Shown: positions 5,678 through 8,228 of the stretch, piece after piece
Numbering within the stretch: the stretch's first letter is position 1
Layout: each line of letters starts with the position of its first letter
NCBI GenBank assembly: GCA_903921835.1
Contig: CAIXRL010000209.1
Span: forward strand, 1 to 8,228
From: Candidatus Eiseniibacteriota bacterium
GTDB taxonomy: Bacteria; Eisenbacteria; RBG-16-71-46
Length of the DNA: 8,228 nt
Direction of reading: 5' to 3'
Notes under the pieces: model-generated
What the model saw: the letters and a program-made list of their open reading frames with translations, nothing else
Databases searched by the model: none
Told to the model about the DNA's origin: nothing
Made by a program: the position numbers and the translations under genes

Positions 5678-5910
5678 TTCTGGAAGAACGCCCGGTTCCT
5701 GGCGGTGAAGCTCGCCCACTTCTCCGGTACGCCGTTGTCCGGGAAGATCGCCTGGACGGGGCACGCCGCTTCGCACGCCTGGCAGTCGATGCACTCGTCG
5801 GGGTGGATGTAGAACTGGTCCTCGCCCTCGTAGATGCAGTTGACGGGGCAAACCTCGACGCAGGACTTGTCCTTCACACCGATGCACGGCTCGGCGATGA
5901 CGAACGGCAT
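5674..5910 (-). CDS. fdxA: 7Fe-type ferredoxin ([3Fe-4S][4Fe-4S])
   Basis: A 78-residue low-potential electron carrier. Cysteines match the 7Fe ferredoxin pattern of Azotobacter FdI/mycobacterial FdxA, shifted by one: C9-x7-C17 plus C50 for the 3Fe-4S cluster, and C21-P with C40-x2-C43-x2-C46 for the 4Fe-4S cluster, with C25 extra. In typical FdxA the second position of the first motif is often C-I-G-C; here it is C-I-G-V, consistent with a 3Fe cluster. MPFVIAEPCIG and the HPDECIDCQACEAACPVQAI core are diagnostic. The start is ATG 5910, with a perfect GGAGG 8 nt upstream. It heads the five-gene run, overlapping the HD gene by 4 bases. It may feed electrons to the flavoprotein encoded three genes downstream; this is inference. 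Confidence 0.93.
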   Translation of the reverse strand: MPFVIAEPCIGVKDKSCVEVCPVNCIYEGEDQFYIHPDECIDCQACEAACPVQAIFPDNGVPEKWASFTARNRAFFQK

Positions 5911-5918
5911 GGATGCAA

Positions 5919-5923
5919 CCTCC
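5919..5923 (-). promoter_or_regulatory. Ribosome binding site of the ferredoxin
   Basis: GGAGG on the minus strand, 8 nt before ATG 5910. It confirms the short start rather than the longer frame that continues upstream. Confidence 0.8.
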
Positions 5924-6253
5924 GGATGGACGGGATGGCGCGAACGGGACGCCGGCGGGGCGGCGCCGCGGCGCATCTGAGCCTGGGAGTCTACGGGCCG
6001 CCCGCGGGCGGAGGCAACACGCGAACGCGCACGCGAACGCCCTGGACGGCCGCCTGGACAGATGCGGACAGGTGCGCGGACGAACGCCTGGGCGGCCATG
6101 CCGGCAGACGGAGGCGCGGCCGGGCGCAAGGAGGCGACCGCGGGGATGCCGGGACCACCCCGTCGTCGTCGCCCCTCGACCGCGCCGGGATCGCCGGGCG
6201 CCGGGCGAATCCGGCCTTTCGTCGCGCGCATCCGACCACTCGCCGACGGCGCC
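5924..6253. other. Divergent intergenic region
   Basis: About 330 bp between the ferredoxin leader and the adaptor promoter with no credible gene on either strand; translations are Arg/Gly/Pro-rich and lack domains. It contains a candidate minus-strand promoter, a 14-bp palindrome and a two-copy 12-bp tandem repeat at 6017-6040 (shared unit CACGCGAACGC). The remainder shows nothing I can name. Confidence 0.55.
5988..6017 (-). promoter_or_regulatory. Putative promoter of the ferredoxin operon with palindromic spacer
   Basis: On the minus strand TTGCCT (6012-6017) and TAGACT (5988-5993) are 18 bp apart. Each matches the sigma70 consensus at 4 of 6 positions. The spacer holds a perfect 14-bp palindrome, CCGCCCGCGGGCGG (5998-6011), a possible operator. 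In GC-rich DNA such palindromes also arise by chance. Confidence 0.35.
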
Positions 6254-6282
6254 TTGACCCTTCCCCGGGCGCGCCCGATGAT
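6254..6282 (+). promoter_or_regulatory. Putative sigma70-like promoter of the efflux operon
   Basis: TTGACC (6254-6259) and GATGAT (6277-6282) with an ideal 17-bp spacer. Transcription would begin near 6289, about 40 nt before the chosen adaptor start. The spacer contains the 12-bp palindrome CGGGCGCGCCCG (6266-6277). Confidence 0.5.
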
Positions 6283-6329
6283 TCGGCATCCTGATGACAG
6301 TACGGTCGTTCCTTCCGACCCTGAGAGCC

Positions 6330-7511
6330 ATGAACGCTCCTTCCGACCTTTCCGCGCTGAAGATCGACCGCGACACGCCACCGCCGTCGCGCGGCGCCGG
6401 CCGCAGGCCCGTCGTGCTGCTGGTGCTGGCCCTCCTCGCCGTGCTGGCCGCGTTCGCGTACTTCCGCCTCGCGCCGCACGCGACGAGCGTGCAGGTGGGC
6501 CTGGCCGAGGCGACCGGCGGGGGCAGCCTCTCGGGCAGCGGCATCACCGCGAACGGCTACGTGGTCGCGCGCACCAAGGCGTCCGTCTCCGCCAAGATCC
6601 TCGGCCGCATGGCGTCGCTCGCGGTCACCGAGGGCTCGCTGGTCAAGGAGGGCGAGGTGATCGCGCGCATCGAGGACTCCGACTACCAGGCCGCGCTCGC
6701 GGCCGCCCGCGCGAATCTCGGGCAGTTCGAGGCACAGATCCGGCAGGCGAGGCAGGATCTGCAGCGGACGCAGTCGCTGCGCGCGCAGAACCTGGTCGCG
6801 CAGGCCGACCTCGAAAACGCGCAGACGAAGCTCGACGTGCTCGTGGCGCAGCGCTCAGGGGCGCAAGCGCAGGTGAAGGTGGCCGAGGCGAGCCTGGAGA
6901 ACACGCTCGTCCGCGCCCCGTTCGCGGGCACGGTGCTGCGCAAGGACGCCGAGGTGGGCGAGATCGTGGCGCCCTCGTCGGCCGGTGGCGGTCTCACGCG
7001 CACGTCCATCGTCACCATGGCGGACCTGCGCACGCTGGAGGTCGAGGTGGACGTCAACGAGGCGTACATCGCGCAGGTGCGCGGCGGCCAGAGCGCCCGT
7101 ATCACGCTCGACGCCTATCCCGACACGTCCTTCGCGGGCCGCGTGCGGCAGGTCGTACCCACCGCCGACCGGCAGAAGGCGACCGTGCTGGTGAAGGTCT
7201 CGATCCTCGACCACGACTCGCGCATCCTGCCCGAGATGGGCGCCAAGGTGGTGTTCGAGAGCAACGGCGCGCCGCACGCGACGGCGGTGCGCCGCGTGCT
7301 GGTGCCCGCGGCCGCCGTCGTGCAGGGCGGGAGCGGCGCCGCGGTCTGGGTCGTGGAATCAGAGAAGGTGCGGCGCATCAACGTGGACGTGGGCGCCACG
7401 CGTGGCGAGCAGGTGGAGATCCGACAGGTCCTCGCCGGTGGCGAGAGCCTCGTGCTGCACCCGGCCGCCACGTTGCGGGACGGGGCCAGAGTGAAGGTCG
7501 AAGGCCGCTGA
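6330..7511 (+). CDS. MacA/HlyD-type periplasmic adaptor (membrane-fusion protein)
   Basis: A 393-residue adaptor linking an inner-membrane ABC transporter to the periplasm or an outer-membrane channel. A short cytoplasmic N-terminus (DLSALKIDRD, 6-15) is followed by one membrane anchor at about 27-45 (PVVLLVLALLAVLAAFAYF). Then come the first half of the biotinyl-lipoyl domain (GYVVARTKASVSAKILG, 76-92, and EGSLVKEGEVIARIED, 101-116), an alpha-helical hairpin of about 120-190 rich in Ala/Gln/Glu, and the second lipoyl half (VRAPFAGTVLRKDAEVGEIV). The C-terminal part holds the beta-barrel and membrane-proximal domains. I chose ATG 6330 because family-like sequence begins there. ATG 6294 would add 12 residues and is possible. 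It is the first gene of the operon, with 33 bp to the ATPase gene. The exported substrate is unknown. Confidence 0.88.
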   Translation: MNAPSDLSALKIDRDTPPPSRGAGRRPVVLLVLALLAVLAAFAYFRLAPHATSVQVGLAEATGGGSLSGSGITANGYVVARTKASVSAKILGRMASLAVTEGSLVKEGEVIARIEDSDYQAALAAARANLGQFEAQIRQARQDLQRTQSLRAQNLVAQADLENAQTKLDVLVAQRSGAQAQVKVAEASLENTLVRAPFAGTVLRKDAEVGEIVAPSSAGGGLTRTSIVTMADLRTLEVEVDVNEAYIAQVRGGQSARITLDAYPDTSFAGRVRQVVPTADRQKATVLVKVSILDHDSRILPEMGAKVVFESNGAPHATAVRRVLVPAAAVVQGGSGAAVWVVESEKVRRINVDVGATRGEQVEIRQVLAGGESLVLHPAATLRDGARVKVEGR

Positions 7512-7544
7512 GCGGCGCGACGCGCAATCGCGGGGGAAGCACAC

Positions 7545-8216
7545 ATGGCGTTTGTCGAGGTGAAGGACGTTCGCAAGACCTACCGGCGCGACACGCAGGA
7601 GATCCCGGTGCTCGAGGGGCTGTCGCTGTCCATCCCGGAGGGCGAGTTCGTCGCGCTCATGGGGCCGTCGGGCAGCGGCAAGACCACGCTGCTCAACCTG
7701 GTCGGCGGCATCGACCAGCCCACCTCTGGCGACATCGAGGTGGCGGGCACCGACATCGGGCGCATGCGGGGCGCGGCGCTGGCCCGGTGGCGTTCGACCA
7801 CGATCGGCTACATCTTCCAGCTCTACAACCTCATGCCCGTGCTCACCGCGCTGCAGAACGTCGAGCTTCCGCTGCTGCTGCTCAGGATGAGCGGCGCCGA
7901 GCGCAGGAAGCGCGCGAGGTTCGCCCTCGACCTGGTCGGACTGGGCGACCGGCTGGACCACTACCCGCGGCAACTCTCGGGCGGGCAGGAGCAGCGCGTC
8001 GCGATCGCGCGCGCGGTCGTGAGCGATCCCAGGCTGCTTCTCGCCGACGAGCCCACGGGGGACCTCGACCGCAAGGCGGGCGAGGAGATCCTGCAGCTGC
8101 TGGACCGGCTCAACACGGAGTTCAAGAAGACCATCATCATGGTGACGCACGACCCCCACGCCGCCGAGCGGGCGCACCGGCTGGTGCACCTCGACAAGGG
8201 CGTGCTGTCCGCCTGA
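7545..8216 (+). CDS. MacB/LolD-type ABC transporter ATPase
   Basis: A 223-residue cytoplasmic ATPase of the type-VII (MacB/LolD/FtsE-like) ABC group that powers mechanotransmission transporters. All ATPase motifs are intact: Walker A GPSGSGKT (40-47), Q-loop Q92 in YIFQLYNL, signature LSGGQEQR (144-151; Glu where most relatives have Gln), Walker B LLLADE (164-169), D-loop GDLD (172-175) and switch histidine H202 (VTHD). The start is ATG 7545, preceded by a purine-rich GGGGAAG. The length is that of a stand-alone ATPase, so the permease should be a separate gene, and a Shine-Dalgarno follows the stop. Confidence 0.95.
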   Translation: MAFVEVKDVRKTYRRDTQEIPVLEGLSLSIPEGEFVALMGPSGSGKTTLLNLVGGIDQPTSGDIEVAGTDIGRMRGAALARWRSTTIGYIFQLYNLMPVLTALQNVELPLLLLRMSGAERRKRARFALDLVGLGDRLDHYPRQLSGGQEQRVAIARAVVSDPRLLLADEPTGDLDRKAGEEILQLLDRLNTEFKKTIIMVTHDPHAAERAHRLVHLDKGVLSA

Positions 8217-8222
8217 CCGGCC

Positions 8223-8227
8223 GGAGG
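8223..8227 (+). promoter_or_regulatory. Ribosome binding site of a gene beyond the window
   Basis: GGAGG begins 7 nt after the ATPase stop, at the window end. In this operon type the next gene is normally the FtsX/MacB-like permease, which is inferred and not seen. Confidence 0.6.
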
Positions 8228-8228
8228 C

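Noticed and set aside
6017..6040. Start of a CRISPR or tandem array
   Set aside because: Only two adjacent 12-bp units with no spacers; a minor local duplication.
5678..6547. Long minus-strand frame extending the HD protein far upstream
   Set aside because: It runs over the ferredoxin gene in another frame and into the divergent region. The GTG overlapping the ferredoxin stop explains the real start.

Overview
The window is GC-rich bacterial DNA, densely packed with short operons and uniformly high in G+C. It has no phage, plasmid or rRNA/tRNA signal. Nothing in it fixes the taxon; a high-GC Gram-negative lineage is a reasonable guess, because a MacA-like membrane-fusion protein sits beside an ABC ATPase. 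The taxon is inference only.

Left block (minus strand, 1-922): a MerR-family regulator with a C-terminal four-cysteine cluster is followed by a HesB/IscA-type Fe-S carrier cut by the window edge. A 24-bp dyad lies just upstream of the regulator, and a GC-rich hairpin separates the two genes. The pair looks like an Fe-S or metal/redox-responsive unit.

Middle left (plus strand, 923-2391): about 370 bp without a convincing gene holds one strong stem-loop. Next comes copy A of a short dispersed element (about 1292-1490), then a class I SAM-dependent methyltransferase with a clear Shine-Dalgarno.

Centre (minus strand, 5910 down to 2404): a tightly packed run of ferredoxin (7Fe type), HD-domain hydrolase, DUF4442 hotdog protein, nitronate monooxygenase-like flavoprotein and RlmJ-like methyltransferase. 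Junctions overlap by a few bases or are very short, so this looks like one transcription unit. The DUF4442 gene is broken by copy B of the element (4623-4822). Removing exactly 200 bp restores one 163-codon frame across the catalytic helix.

Right block (plus strand, 6254-8228): a sigma70-like promoter precedes a periplasmic adaptor (MacA/HlyD type) and a MacB/LolD-type ABC ATPase. A Shine-Dalgarno at the very end announces a further gene, presumably the permease. The 420-bp gap between this operon and the ferredoxin operon holds divergent promoters.

The most interesting item is the pair of 200-bp elements. They have matching length, about 88% identity, opposite orientation, imperfect terminal inverted repeats, a perfectly conserved internal hairpin and no transposase. 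This is a MITE-like or structured-RNA repeat, caught in one copy splitting a conserved gene.
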